This document shows, piece by piece, positions 18,074 to 27,022 of a stretch of DNA of 64,000 bases (positions are counted from its first letter, which is position 1; every line of letters starts with the position of its first letter). Location: NCBI RefSeq assembly GCF_009909185.1, contig NZ_JAAAMV010000017.1, forward strand, positions 62,001-126,000, given 5' to 3'. Origin of the DNA: Paenibacillus glycinis. GTDB lineage: Bacteria > Bacillota > Bacilli > Paenibacillales > Paenibacillaceae. The notes beneath the pieces were generated by a model. That model did no database searches. It was not told the origin of the DNA and saw nothing but the letters and a program-made list of their open reading frames with translations. Position numbers and translations under genes: made by a program.

Positions 18074-20503
18074 ATGAAAGCCGCGCTTCAACCCGCCAAG
18101 AAAAGGCCGACCCTGAACGGCAAGCTGCGATCGCTTGGCCTCGTATTCGTTCTTATCGTCGGATGCGCCTGCACGTTGATCTTCTCGTACGTGGAGCTCG
18201 TGAATCAGAAGACGAGCATTCATCGCCAACTGGAACAAACGATCCTGCTGCAGCAGCAGTTTATCGATAAATGGCTGGACGACCGGATGTCGGACATCCG
18301 GCTCATCGCGAATTATCCCGCCGTCAAAAGCGGGGAAACGGCTCAAATGCAGCAGTTGCTTGGACTCGTCAAGCGCAATCACCTGGAATTTCGATCGCTG
18401 ACCTCGGCAGACGACAAAGGCCATACCGCGGACGGCTTGAATATCGAGGACCGCTCTTACTTCGCGGAAGCGCGGCGAGGCAACGATTCGATCTCCGACG
18501 TGCTCCTCTCGCGGAAGGACGGCAAGCGCATTATCGTGTTCGCGGCGCCGGTGACGGGGGAAGACGGCATTTTCAAAGGCCTCGTGATGGGAACGGTCGA
18601 GCTGACGACCATCGAGCAGCTGATGGAGCGCTTCTCGTACGGCGAGAAAGGGCAGACATACCTCGTCGACCGCGAAGGCGCGCTGATTACGGGCGAAGGC
18701 AGCGGCGACGATCAGCCGGTCCGGGTCGGCCCGACCCTGCTCGAACGGGCCGAAACCGGCATCCAATCGCGGCAGGCCTACCGCAATTACGCCGGCATCC
18801 CGGTGTACGGCGATTACCTATGGACGAAGAACGGCAGCTGGCTCATCATCGGCGAGGCCGCCCGGAAAGACGTGCTGGCTTCGCTCTATACGGAGCTCGA
18901 GTATGCGTCGTTGTTCATTTTGCTGGCGATGCTAGCGGCGGTGCTCGTCATGCTCCGCACCTCGAAGAAGATCGCGAGACCGGTCAACCATCTGCTGCGG
19001 GGCGTCCGGATGATCAAGGACGGGGGTTATCATTACCGTATCGATCCCGGCGTGCTGGAAGCGTCGACGGTCGAATTTCGCCAACTCGGCCTGACGTTCA
19101 ATTCCATGTCGGATACGATTCTCGAGCATACGGCAGCGCTCAGCAAGGAGCGGAATTTCGCGTCGTCGATCATCGACACGGCGGCTTCGCTGATCGTCGT
19201 CCTGGATAAGGACAGCCGCATTCTGCGCTTCAACGCCAGCTGCGAGACGGCCACCGGTTATACGTTCGAGGAGATGCGGAACCTGTCCATCTACGATCGT
19301 CTGATTCCGGAGAACGAACGCGCGGACGTCGAGCGGCATTTTAACGAGCTGATGACCGCCCGCGGGAGCAACCGCAACGAGAACCATTGGCGTTCGCGTT
19401 CCGGGGAGCTGCGTCTCATCGCGTGGTCGAATACGATATTGCTGGAGACGGACGGCGAGATCAAGCACATCATCGGCATCGGCATCGACATCACGGAGCA
19501 GCGTAAGGTCGAGCAGGCGCTGGAGGAAAGCCGGCTGCGGCTCGGGACCATCATCGAGACGGTCCCGTCCGGCATCGTCGTCGTCGACGAAAACGGCATG
19601 ATCTCGATGGCGAACCGGATGGCGGAGGATATCTTCGGCATGGACAAGGCAACGATCGTGAACCGCGCCTACCAGGATGCCGTATGGGTGCTGTATGACT
19701 TCGGCGGCAAGCGGATGCAGGCCGACGAATTTCCCGTCGCGATCGCCATGCGCACGGGGCGCACGGTGACGAACAGCGAATTCATATTCGAGAAGCCCGG
19801 CGGCGCGCGGACGATGATTTCCTGCAATTGCTCGCCGGTGTTCGATCGGGAAGGGCGCATCCGCAGCGTGCTTGTCTCGCTGTCGGACATTACGGAGCGG
19901 ATCGCCGTGCAGTCCGAGCTTCAGGCGGCGAACGACGAATTGAAGAAGCTATCCTCGCTCGACGGCTTGACGGGCGTCTTCAACCGCAGGTATTTCAACG
20001 AGCGGCTGCGGGAGGAATGGGAGAAGCACGCGCTGAAGAACGAACCGCTGTCGCTGATCATGCTGGACATCGATTATTTCAAGGCGTACAACGACACCTA
20101 CGGCCATCTCGGCGGGGACATGTGCCTGAAGACGGTGGCGGCGACGATCCGCGATTCGCTTGACGCGTCGGACCGCTTCGTCGCCCGTTACGGCGGCGAG
20201 GAGTTCGGCATCGTGCTTCCGGGCACGGCGCGAGAGGAAGCGGCGGCGCTGGCGGAGTCGCTGCGGATCCGGGTGGAACGACGGGAAATCGCGCACGCGA
20301 GATCGCATGTCAGCCGTTTCCTGACGATCAGCCTGGGCGTGGCGACGGTCGTGCCGGCCTTCGGCAGCGACGCGGAATCGCTGGTGTCCGCCGCGGATAA
20401 AGGGCTGTACGAAGCCAAGCGTACCCGCAATCGCGTTGTCGCGGAGGGTGGACCGCATACGGAGGCGGCAGCGTCCGCGGAAGCCGATTTGCGGGGCTTG
20501 TAA
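18074..20503 (+). CDS. Membrane diguanylate cyclase (Cache, HAMP, two PAS, GGDEF)
   Basis: An 809-residue sensor. A first membrane helix (about 20-40) and a second (about 277-297) enclose a double-Cache-type outer domain (EDRSYFAEARRGND, GEKGQTYLVDREGALITG). A HAMP linker, two PAS domains (starting near SIIDTAASLIVVLDKDSRIL and IIETVPSGIVVVDENG) and a C-terminal GGDEF domain follow. The active site is RYGGEEF, with LDIDYFKAYNDTYGHLGGD as the metal and nucleotide loop, so it should make c-di-GMP. The RxxD inhibitory site expected five residues before GGEEF is absent (ASDR instead), so product inhibition at that site is unlikely. The ATG has AAGGAGAGTG upstream. Single-gene unit. Confidence 0.95.
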   Translation: MKAALQPAKKRPTLNGKLRSLGLVFVLIVGCACTLIFSYVELVNQKTSIHRQLEQTILLQQQFIDKWLDDRMSDIRLIANYPAVKSGETAQMQQLLGLVKRNHLEFRSLTSADDKGHTADGLNIEDRSYFAEARRGNDSISDVLLSRKDGKRIIVFAAPVTGEDGIFKGLVMGTVELTTIEQLMERFSYGEKGQTYLVDREGALITGEGSGDDQPVRVGPTLLERAETGIQSRQAYRNYAGIPVYGDYLWTKNGSWLIIGEAARKDVLASLYTELEYASLFILLAMLAAVLVMLRTSKKIARPVNHLLRGVRMIKDGGYHYRIDPGVLEASTVEFRQLGLTFNSMSDTILEHTAALSKERNFASSIIDTAASLIVVLDKDSRILRFNASCETATGYTFEEMRNLSIYDRLIPENERADVERHFNELMTARGSNRNENHWRSRSGELRLIAWSNTILLETDGEIKHIIGIGIDITEQRKVEQALEESRLRLGTIIETVPSGIVVVDENGMISMANRMAEDIFGMDKATIVNRAYQDAVWVLYDFGGKRMQADEFPVAIAMRTGRTVTNSEFIFEKPGGARTMISCNCSPVFDREGRIRSVLVSLSDITERIAVQSELQAANDELKKLSSLDGLTGVFNRRYFNERLREEWEKHALKNEPLSLIMLDIDYFKAYNDTYGHLGGDMCLKTVAATIRDSLDASDRFVARYGGEEFGIVLPGTAREEAAALAESLRIRVERREIAHARSHVSRFLTISLGVATVVPAFGSDAESLVSAADKGLYEAKRTRNRVVAEGGPHTEAAASAEADLRGL

Positions 20504-20516
20504 GCGAGGGAACGCC

Positions 20517-20563
20517 AAAAAAGGTCCTTGGGATGCGCCTATCGCATCCCAAGGACCTTTCGT
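20517..20563. terminator. Bidirectional terminator
   Basis: A perfect 17-bp stem (20521-20537 with 20543-20559, loop CCTAT) is flanked by A residues on the left and T residues on the right. It serves both the GGDEF gene and the convergent TetR gene. Confidence 0.95.
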
Positions 20564-21250
20564 TTAATACACGCCGTACGTCACTTTGCGGACCAGCTGC
20601 TCGATCCGCTCCGTCATGGCCGCGTCGTCGATCTGTTCGTACACGTCAGGCTTGAACAGCTGACGCTTCTTGATCTGGTAGTAGTCGCCGATCGCGCCGC
20701 GCAGCGTCAAGTTATGCTTCATCAAATAGTGAGGATCGAGCAGGTTGCGGAACATCAGTTCATCCTGGAGGATGAGCAGCGTCGCGTTGGATTCGTGAAA
20801 GCAGCCTTCCGCCATGCCTTGCTCATAGAAGCGGCGCAAGCGTTCGTGCCGCTCGCTGATCGCGACGTCGATGGAAGCCATCAATTGCGGATACACCTCG
20901 CGGAGATCGTGGAAGAACACTTCCGTGCCGTAGTTCGCGATCATGAGCGTTTGGGCGAACGAGGAGTTGAAGCCTTTGATGAACGCTTCGCCGCTCCCGG
21001 TCTCGAACTGGCTTTCGGAGCCGACGACGAACCGGACGAACAGCTGCGCCAGGTAGTCTATGATTTCGTCGCGGGACGGAAAATATTTGTACAAGGTCGC
21101 TTTGGACAGGTCCATCGTTTTGGCGATGTCGTCCATGCGCAGGCTTTGAAAGCCGCTTAATTTCACGGGATGAAGAAGCTTGGCCACGTACTTGTTCTTG
21201 ATGGTATCGTCCGTATATCGGCAGCTTTGCGTTTCATTGGTCGTTTCCAT
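20564..21250 (-). CDS. TetR-family regulator, divergent to an efflux pump
   Basis: A 228-residue regulator. The DNA-binding helices read GFQSLRMDDIAKTMDLSKATLYKYFPSRDEII. The remainder is helical and specific to the ligand. It is transcribed away from a DHA2-type MFS transporter, the usual arrangement for a repressor of its neighbour. ATG at 21250 has only a weak AAAGAGAG ribosome site, which suits a low-level repressor. Confidence 0.9.
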   Translation of the reverse strand: METTNETQSCRYTDDTIKNKYVAKLLHPVKLSGFQSLRMDDIAKTMDLSKATLYKYFPSRDEIIDYLAQLFVRFVVGSESQFETGSGEAFIKGFNSSFAQTLMIANYGTEVFFHDLREVYPQLMASIDVAISERHERLRRFYEQGMAEGCFHESNATLLILQDELMFRNLLDPHYLMKHNLTLRGAIGDYYQIKKRQLFKPDVYEQIDDAAMTERIEQLVRKVTYGVY

Positions 21251-21323
21251 AAGCGCTCACACTCTCTTTCCATACCAGTTAGTATACACAATACGGACCC
21301 CGAAATAAACTTTCTAGCCGAAC

Positions 21324-21350
21324 TAAACTGAAATCGATGAAATGAGTTTA
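21324..21350. promoter_or_regulatory. Inverted repeat in the TetR/MFS divergent region
   Basis: TAAACT (21324-21329) faces AGTTTA (21345-21350) across 15 bases, in the AT-rich gap between the two divergent genes. It is a reasonable operator candidate for the TetR protein. Both arms are short, so this is a suggestion only. Confidence 0.4.
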
Positions 21351-21442
21351 CTTTATCTAGGCATTGGTGTATGATCAGTTCTGCCAAAATGGCGCAGCCT
21401 GACGGCGCCATTACTTTCAAGCAAGGGAGAGAAACCATCCTT

Positions 21443-22894
21443 ATGAGCACTTCCACCGTTGCGAACGTCCGCTTCTGGCCCATTATGATCGCCATCTTCT
21501 TCGGCGCGTTCCTAAGCATTCTCGGGATCAGTACGATCAACGTGGCGCTGACCATCTTCATGAACGACTTTCACGCCGGGCTCAGCACCGTTCAATGGAC
21601 GCTGACCGGCTTCATGCTCTCGCTGGGCACGATCGCGCCGCTGACCGGCTACCTGGGCGATAAATTCGGGTATAAAAACGTCTACCTCTACGCCATGGGC
21701 GGCTTCGTCGTCTTCTCGCTGCTGTGCGGCCTGGCATGGAACATCGAATCGCTGATCACGTTCCGCATCCTGCAGGGGATCTTCACGGGTCTGATCCTGC
21801 CTGCGACGATGACGATCATCTTCCAGGTCATCCCGCGCGAGAAGCAGCCCTTCGCCGTCAGTATCTGGGGACTCTCCGCCATGCTGGCGCCCGCATTCGG
21901 GCCGACGATCAGCGGCTGGCTCATTCAACAGTTCAGCTGGCATTGGCTGTTCCTGATCAACGTTCCGATCGGCATCATCGCCATCGCGTTCATCATGATC
22001 ATGATTCCGAGTTACCGCATCGGTACCGCTTCGCGGCTTGATAAGGTCGGTCTGGTGACCGTCATGGTCAGCAGCGCTTCGCTGCTGGTCGCGCTCAGCG
22101 AAGGCCGCGAGTGGGGCTGGGGATCCGGCAAAACGATCGGGCTGTTCGCGCTCGGCGTGCTGTTCCTGGCCGCATTCATCGTGCAGGAGCTGAGAACGAA
22201 GAACCCGCTGCTTAACCTGCGGGTATTCGGCAATTACCGTTTCTCCATCACGCTGGTGGCGAATACGATCATCACGATCAGCCTGTACTCCGGTACCTTG
22301 CTCGTGCCGCTCTTCCTGCAGAACGTCCAAGGGACGTCGGCGATGGACACGGGGCTCGTCCTGCTGCCGTCTTCGCTGATCATGGCGCTCGCGATGCCGA
22401 TCGCCGGCAAGATCTATCCGCGCGTCGGCGCCAAATGGATGACGGTGTCCGGCCTCGTGCTCATCATCATCGGCAGCTACGAGATGACGCAGCTCCACAG
22501 CGACAGCTCGAATTTCTACGTGATCTTCTGGATGGCCGTCCGCAACCTGGGCGTGTCGTTTGCCGCCGCGGCGACGAGCACGGCCGGCATGGAAGAGATC
22601 GGGCCGTCCATGGTCGGCCACGCCTCCTCGGTGACGAACTGGGTCCGCAACGTCGGCGGATCGTTCGCGATCGCGCTGTTCACGTCGCTGCTGGCTTCCC
22701 ACTCGCTGACGCATGCCGCAGACTTGGCGCAAGCCGGCGGGAATACGCCCGCGGTCATTCAGATGCTCTCATTCACGATGAGCGTGAACGACGTGTTCCT
22801 GATCGCGACCTTCATCGCGGCAGCCGCGATTCCGTTCACCCTGTTGATCCGCAAGAAACGCAATACCGCGAAGACGGAAGCCGCGGCGGCTTAA
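21443..22894 (+). CDS. MFS drug efflux transporter, DHA2 (EmrB/QacA) family
   Basis: A 483-residue transporter of 14 predicted membrane helices. GFMLSLGTIAPLTGYLGDKFGYKNVYL is motif A with its preceding helix, LITFRILQGIFTGLILPATM is motif B, and GLSAMLAPAFGPTISGWLIQ is the antiporter motif C. Start ATG 21443 was chosen over an upstream ATG because AGGGAGAG lies before it. A divergent TetR gene probably regulates it. Substrates are likely hydrophobic drugs or dyes, exported by proton antiport. A weak hairpin at 22912-22941 follows. Confidence 0.93.
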   Translation: MSTSTVANVRFWPIMIAIFFGAFLSILGISTINVALTIFMNDFHAGLSTVQWTLTGFMLSLGTIAPLTGYLGDKFGYKNVYLYAMGGFVVFSLLCGLAWNIESLITFRILQGIFTGLILPATMTIIFQVIPREKQPFAVSIWGLSAMLAPAFGPTISGWLIQQFSWHWLFLINVPIGIIAIAFIMIMIPSYRIGTASRLDKVGLVTVMVSSASLLVALSEGREWGWGSGKTIGLFALGVLFLAAFIVQELRTKNPLLNLRVFGNYRFSITLVANTIITISLYSGTLLVPLFLQNVQGTSAMDTGLVLLPSSLIMALAMPIAGKIYPRVGAKWMTVSGLVLIIIGSYEMTQLHSDSSNFYVIFWMAVRNLGVSFAAAATSTAGMEEIGPSMVGHASSVTNWVRNVGGSFAIALFTSLLASHSLTHAADLAQAGGNTPAVIQMLSFTMSVNDVFLIATFIAAAAIPFTLLIRKKRNTAKTEAAAA

Positions 22895-23062
22895 CGCGCC
22901 GGCGGCGAAAAAGCGCATCCCGGGCGGTTCCGGCGATGCGCTCTTTGCGTTTGCCACAGGAATGCGGCACGAATACGGTTCGTACGCGGGCGGCCGAATT
23001 AGTTGCTGACGCATCCATGTTCGCACTCGGGAATACGGGACCGGCGCAGCCGTGCATGCATC

Positions 23063-23875
23063 CTACGAATGGTCCTGGTTCTTGTAGGTTCGGGGGTTGA
23101 CGCCGAACCGCTTGCGGAATTGGCTGGCGAAGTGGTTGTAGTTCAGGTAGCCGACCTCCTCCGCGACCTCCGCGGCTTGGCGGCCGGAATGCTCCAGCAG
23201 CAGCGCCGCTTGGCGGATGCGCATGTCGTTCAGCGAATCGATGATGGACGAGCCCGTCGATTCCTTGTACAGATGCGACAGCCGCGACGGCGATAAACCG
23301 ATCTCCCGCGCCAGATCCTCGATGCGGACGGGGTCCTGCATGCGGGAGGAGAGCAGATGCCGAACTTCCTCGATCCGCGGATCGAACTGCTTGGAGAGGC
23401 GCCGGGCGAGCAGCAGGACGATCTCGCGGATCGCATTCTCGCACAGCTCCCCCCAATATAGGCCGCGTTCGATGGAATCCGTCAGGATGCGCCGGAACGC
23501 CCGCTGCATGCGTTCGCGCGCGGATTCGTTGTCCATCGCGAGGACGAGCAGCTTTTCTTGGGGCAGGAGGCTCGTCTCCGTAATCCGCGACGTGAAATGC
23601 GCCCACATGAAATGCCAATTGCCGCCTTTGCGCGTCCCGTATTGATGGGGCACGCCGGGCTGCATGAGCGTGACGTCGCCTGCTTGGCAGAATCGTTCTT
23701 CTCCGTCGATGACGAAGTATCCGCCTCCGTCCAGCGTATACGTAAGCAGCCAGTCGCTCATGCCGTCAGGCCGTCTCATGGCATAGGAATCGGGGTGGTT
23801 GAAATGTCCGGCAACGACGGTGCGAATGCCTTGTTCTTTGATGACGGAGGGCAAAGGGGTCTTTTTCGCGTTCAT
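23063..23875 (-). CDS. AraC-family regulator with cupin sensor
   Basis: A 270-residue regulator. The N-terminal half is a cupin-like arm (YFVIDGEERFCQAGDVTLMQPGVPHQYG). The C-terminal half has two helix-turn-helix units: VRIEDLAREIGLSPSRLSHLYKE and AAEVAEEVGYLNYNHFASQFRKRFGVNPRTYK. It is divergent to the first phytanoyl-CoA-dioxygenase-type gene, from which it is separated by 166 bases, and is probably its activator. ATG at 23875 has GGGAGTGA upstream. Confidence 0.92.
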   Translation of the reverse strand: MNAKKTPLPSVIKEQGIRTVVAGHFNHPDSYAMRRPDGMSDWLLTYTLDGGGYFVIDGEERFCQAGDVTLMQPGVPHQYGTRKGGNWHFMWAHFTSRITETSLLPQEKLLVLAMDNESARERMQRAFRRILTDSIERGLYWGELCENAIREIVLLLARRLSKQFDPRIEEVRHLLSSRMQDPVRIEDLAREIGLSPSRLSHLYKESTGSSIIDSLNDMRIRQAALLLEHSGRQAAEVAEEVGYLNYNHFASQFRKRFGVNPRTYKNQDHS

Positions 23876-24041
23876 GGCTTGCGTTCACTCCCGGCGAAGC
23901 ATAATAGGCTTCCAATATTTCGATTATAGCAGGATCGATGGAGTTTTCAGCATAATTCTTACTTCTGCTTCGCGGCGGCCGGTACTACAATGAAGTCATG
24001 GAATGCACATCTCAATGCCATGCCAAGGGGGAAGATGACGG

Positions 24042-24854
24042 ATGCCGCAACCGCTGCGCGCCATTACGGAAGAACAGAAGCGTCAATTCGATACGGAAGG
24101 TTATCTGGTCGTGAAAGGGCTGTTTTCGCCGGACAATCTGGCGGAGATCGAGAGCACGTTCGAGACGATGAGCCATGAGACGGTTCCCGGCTACTTCGAG
24201 CCGAACCTCGCAGGCGATTCCCAAGATCCGCTCAAGCGTTACCCGCGGGTCATGCATCCGCACCGATTCAACGACACGGCGAAGAAATACATGCTGCATT
24301 CGCCGGTGCTGGGCATATTGGCCGACCTGTACGGCGAAGAGGCGTACGCGGCCCAAAGCATGTTCTATTACAAGCCGCCCGGTTCCAGGGGCCAAGCGCT
24401 GCACCAGGACAATTTCTATTTGAAGGTGGAGCCGGGCAACTGCATCGCGGCTTGGACCGCGGTCGACGCCGCGGACGAAGAGAACGGCGGCCTGCTGGTC
24501 GTGCCGAAGACGCAGACGTACGATATCGCCTGCCCGGACACTTCCGCAGACACGACGGAATCGTTCACGAACCATTACGTGAAGCCGCCCAAGGACGGCG
24601 TCGCGATGCCGGTCATCATGGATAAAGGGGACGTGCTGTTCTTCAACGGCAACCTGATCCACGGCTCGTACCGCAACAAGACGAAGGACCGTTTCCGCCG
24701 GGCGTTCATCTGCCACTACGCGAACGCGTCCGCGGCCACGATCAACATCCACTACAATCCGCTCTTCAAAGCCGACGGCACGGAAGTGGTGCTGGAGGGC
24801 AATCCCGACGGCGGTCCGTGCGGCGTGGAAGTCGGCGAGTTCACGTACCATTAA
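24042..24854 (+). CDS. Phytanoyl-CoA dioxygenase (PhyH) family protein, first copy
   Basis: A 270-residue non-haem Fe(II)/2-oxoglutarate oxygenase. The metal triad is visible as His and Asp in ALHQDNFYLK and the distal His in NLIHGSYRN, with the downstream Arg in RFRRAFICHY that would hold 2-oxoglutarate. Such bacterial enzymes hydroxylate small molecules such as amino acids, ectoine or sugar derivatives. ATG 24042 follows AAGGGGGAAG. An AraC gene lies divergently upstream, and a second PhyH gene and a second AraC gene follow, so the four form a small regulated island. The substrate cannot be told. Confidence 0.9.
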   Translation: MPQPLRAITEEQKRQFDTEGYLVVKGLFSPDNLAEIESTFETMSHETVPGYFEPNLAGDSQDPLKRYPRVMHPHRFNDTAKKYMLHSPVLGILADLYGEEAYAAQSMFYYKPPGSRGQALHQDNFYLKVEPGNCIAAWTAVDAADEENGGLLVVPKTQTYDIACPDTSADTTESFTNHYVKPPKDGVAMPVIMDKGDVLFFNGNLIHGSYRNKTKDRFRRAFICHYANASAATINIHYNPLFKADGTEVVLEGNPDGGPCGVEVGEFTYH

Positions 24855-24954
24855 GCCGCGTAAGCCGTGCAAGTCGCGCCAGCCGCGTAAGCCGTGCAAG
24901 TCGCGCCAGCCGCGTAAGCTGTGAAAGTCGTGCCAGCCGTGCAAGAAGTACAAG
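24854..24954. repeat. 27-bp tandem repeat, three copies plus a partial
   Basis: Copies lie at 24854-24880, 24881-24907 (identical to the first) and 24908-24934 (three substitutions), followed by a partial copy to about 24954. The repeat begins at the last base of the PhyH stop codon and each full copy has TAA in the same frame. It has no spacers, so it is not a CRISPR array. The unit length is nine codons, but no frame looks like a real protein. Confidence 0.9.
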
Positions 24955-24971
24955 TCTGCGGATGCATGCGT

Positions 24972-25000
24972 GCCGCAGTCCCAACAGACTGCGGCTTTTT
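24972..25000 (+). terminator. Terminator after the first PhyH gene
   Basis: Arms GCCGCAGTC and GACTGCGGC around CCAACA, followed by five T residues. It separates the two PhyH genes into two transcripts. Confidence 0.92.
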
Positions 25001-25075
25001 GCCGTCCATGCCCGGCGCGGATTCGGAGATTTGTCTTGCATCTGCCGAAGATAAGCATACTTAATCGGTGAAGAA

Positions 25076-25089
25076 GAAAAGCGCTTTCG
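25076..25089 (+). promoter_or_regulatory. cre-like catabolite control site
   Basis: GAAAAGCGCTTTCG contains the palindrome AAAGCGCTTT and matches the Bacillus CcpA consensus TGAAAGCGCTTTCA at 11 of 14 positions. It lies about 90 bases before the second PhyH gene. Confidence 0.45.
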
Positions 25090-25175
25090 CCGCAATCGCG
25101 CGATAATAGGGGCATGGCAGGCAACGCCGCTCTTGAAAGAGGGCGGCAACCCCGATATCATAGGAGGCGGAAGAT

Positions 25176-25922
25176 ATGTCAAACATCGCAAACGGGAAAT
25201 TAACGCAAGCCGAAGTGGATTTCTACGACGAGCAGGGTTACGCGCTGTATAAGAACCAGCTGTTCGGCGCGGAGAAGCAGGCGGAGCTGTCGGCGATCTT
25301 CGAGGAACAGTGGGAAATGGTCGGCCGCCGGCTGAACAGCGAACTGGATACGCCGCATTTCCGGGACGAGCGGCTGCTGAAATTCCTGCTTGCCGACGAG
25401 GTGCTGGACCTGGTCGAACCGATTCTCGGGCCGAACATCGGGCTGTGGTCGAGCCACTTCATCTGCAAGGAGCCGCTGATCGGCAAGCAGACGCCATGGC
25501 ACGAGGATTCCGCGTATTGGAAAGGCCGGCTCGACCGGTTCGACAAAATCGCCACCGTCTGGCTCGCCATCGACCGCAGCAACAAGGAAAACGGCTGCAT
25601 GCGCGTCATCCCCGGCACGCACAAGAACGGCTTCTCGGACTACGAGGCCGTGAGCGAGGACGAGAATATTTTCGCGACGCAGATCAAAAACATCGACGAG
25701 TCCAAAGCGGTTTATTTCGAGCTGGAGCCGGGCCAATGCTCGATCCACGATTCCCGGATCATTCACGGCGCGACGCCGAACAGGAGCCCGAACCGCCGCT
25801 GCGGCTACACGATGCGCTATTTCTCCACGGAAGCGAAAGTCATCCCGGAGAAAAACCCGGGCTTTAAAATATGGCTCGCGCGCGGGAAAGACATCGCGGG
25901 CAATCCGTTCGTCAACGCGTAA
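25176..25922 (+). CDS. Phytanoyl-CoA dioxygenase (PhyH) family protein, second copy
   Basis: A 248-residue Fe(II)/2-oxoglutarate oxygenase, distinct from the first copy. The metal His/Asp pair is in TPWHEDSAYW and the distal His in RIIHGATPNRSPN, with Arg in RCGYTMRY. The middle segment ENGCMRVIPGTH is typical of PhyH proteins. ATG 25176 has an excellent AGGAGGCGG. It is separated from the first copy by a repeat and a terminator, so it probably has its own promoter, with a cre-like site nearby. An AraC gene follows after 51 bases on the same strand. Confidence 0.9.
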   Translation: MSNIANGKLTQAEVDFYDEQGYALYKNQLFGAEKQAELSAIFEEQWEMVGRRLNSELDTPHFRDERLLKFLLADEVLDLVEPILGPNIGLWSSHFICKEPLIGKQTPWHEDSAYWKGRLDRFDKIATVWLAIDRSNKENGCMRVIPGTHKNGFSDYEAVSEDENIFATQIKNIDESKAVYFELEPGQCSIHDSRIIHGATPNRSPNRRCGYTMRYFSTEAKVIPEKNPGFKIWLARGKDIAGNPFVNA

Positions 25923-25973
25923 ACCCCGAAGGGAATCGCGATATCTGTACCGGTCGGAAGGACGGTTGGCGGC

Positions 25974-26822
25974 ATGCACGACTATAAGGGACCCGAGCGT
26001 CTGACGAACGACAGCTATATGACGCCGTCCGCCTCGGTCAGCCTGTTCAAGCATCGTCTCGACGGCCGGATCGATACGCATTGGCATGAGTTTTTTGAAA
26101 TGGGCTTCGTCCTTTCGGGCAGCGGCACCCATGTGCTGAACGGCGTGCCGGAGCGGCTCTGCAGAGGCTCGGCTTTCCTGCTCACGCCCGCGGATTTCCA
26201 CAGCTTGGAGCCGGACGCGGGCGAGACGCTGGAATTGTACGATCTGATCTTCAACGATCGGTTCATTCGGGAACCGATGCTGGAGCTGCTCTTCGATCAC
26301 GGCGTCCGGCATACGGCCGTTTACGGTACGGAAGAGACCGATGCGGCGGAGCGGGAGTTCGAGCTCGTCTGGGAGGAGTCCGCGGGCGGGCGGCCGGGAA
26401 GCGCCATGCTGGTGCAGGGCAGCGTCGAGCGGCTGCTCATCCAATTGTCCCGCAGGAGCGGGCCCTCGCCGGCCGCTGGCGGCGATGCGCGCGGCTCCGA
26501 CCTGCCGATGCCGCCCGCCGTGCGCAAGGCGCTCATCTATATCCAGCATCATTTTCGCGAGACGCTCTCGCTGGACGATGCCGCCGCGAGCTGCGGATTG
26601 TCGCCGAACTATTTCAGCGAATGCTTCAGCAAAGGAACGGGCATCACGTTCCAGGCGTACGTGCAGGACTTGCGTTTGCAATTCGCCAAGTCGCTGCTGA
26701 AGTCGACGCGGCTGCCCGTCACGGAGATTTGCTTCGCCTCCGGCTTCAATACGCTGCCTCATTTCGAGCGCGCCTTCAAGAAGCGTTTCGGCGGGTCGCC
26801 GCGGGATTATCGGAAGCGATAG
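25974..26822 (+). CDS. AraC-family regulator
   Basis: A 282-residue regulator with an N-terminal cupin (DTHWHEFFEMGFVLSGSGTHVLNG and LLTPADFHSLEP) and a C-terminal double helix-turn-helix (LSLDDAAASCGLSPNYFSECFSKGTG and VTEICFASGFNTLPHFERAFKKRFGGSPRDYRKR). It lies 51 bases behind the second PhyH gene and is probably co-transcribed with it. It is not closely similar to the other AraC genes here. The start ATG has GGAAGGA about 10 bases upstream. Confidence 0.92.
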   Translation: MHDYKGPERLTNDSYMTPSASVSLFKHRLDGRIDTHWHEFFEMGFVLSGSGTHVLNGVPERLCRGSAFLLTPADFHSLEPDAGETLELYDLIFNDRFIREPMLELLFDHGVRHTAVYGTEETDAAEREFELVWEESAGGRPGSAMLVQGSVERLLIQLSRRSGPSPAAGGDARGSDLPMPPAVRKALIYIQHHFRETLSLDDAAASCGLSPNYFSECFSKGTGITFQAYVQDLRLQFAKSLLKSTRLPVTEICFASGFNTLPHFERAFKKRFGGSPRDYRKR

Positions 26823-26840
26823 ACTGGATCGGGTTTCAAG

Positions 26841-26870
26841 CCGGCTGCGGGAGGATGCAGCCGGTTTTTT
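26841..26870 (+). terminator. Terminator after the second AraC gene
   Basis: Arms CCGGCTGC and GCAGCCGG around an 8-base loop, followed by six T residues. Confidence 0.92.
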
Positions 26871-27022
26871 CGTTTCGCTGCGGCCGCTTCCCGGATAAGG
26901 TGGGTTTGCGATACGCGCTTGCCGCTCCAATCGCATTTCCGCCGCCGAATCGCTATACTATTAGTAGGCAAGAAAGAATCATAGAATCGGATCGAGTCGC
27001 GAAAGGTTGTGGGGAGTCCTTC

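Noticed and set aside
24854-24954. A CRISPR-like array of short repeats
   Set aside because: The units are directly adjacent with no unique spacers and no cas genes are near.
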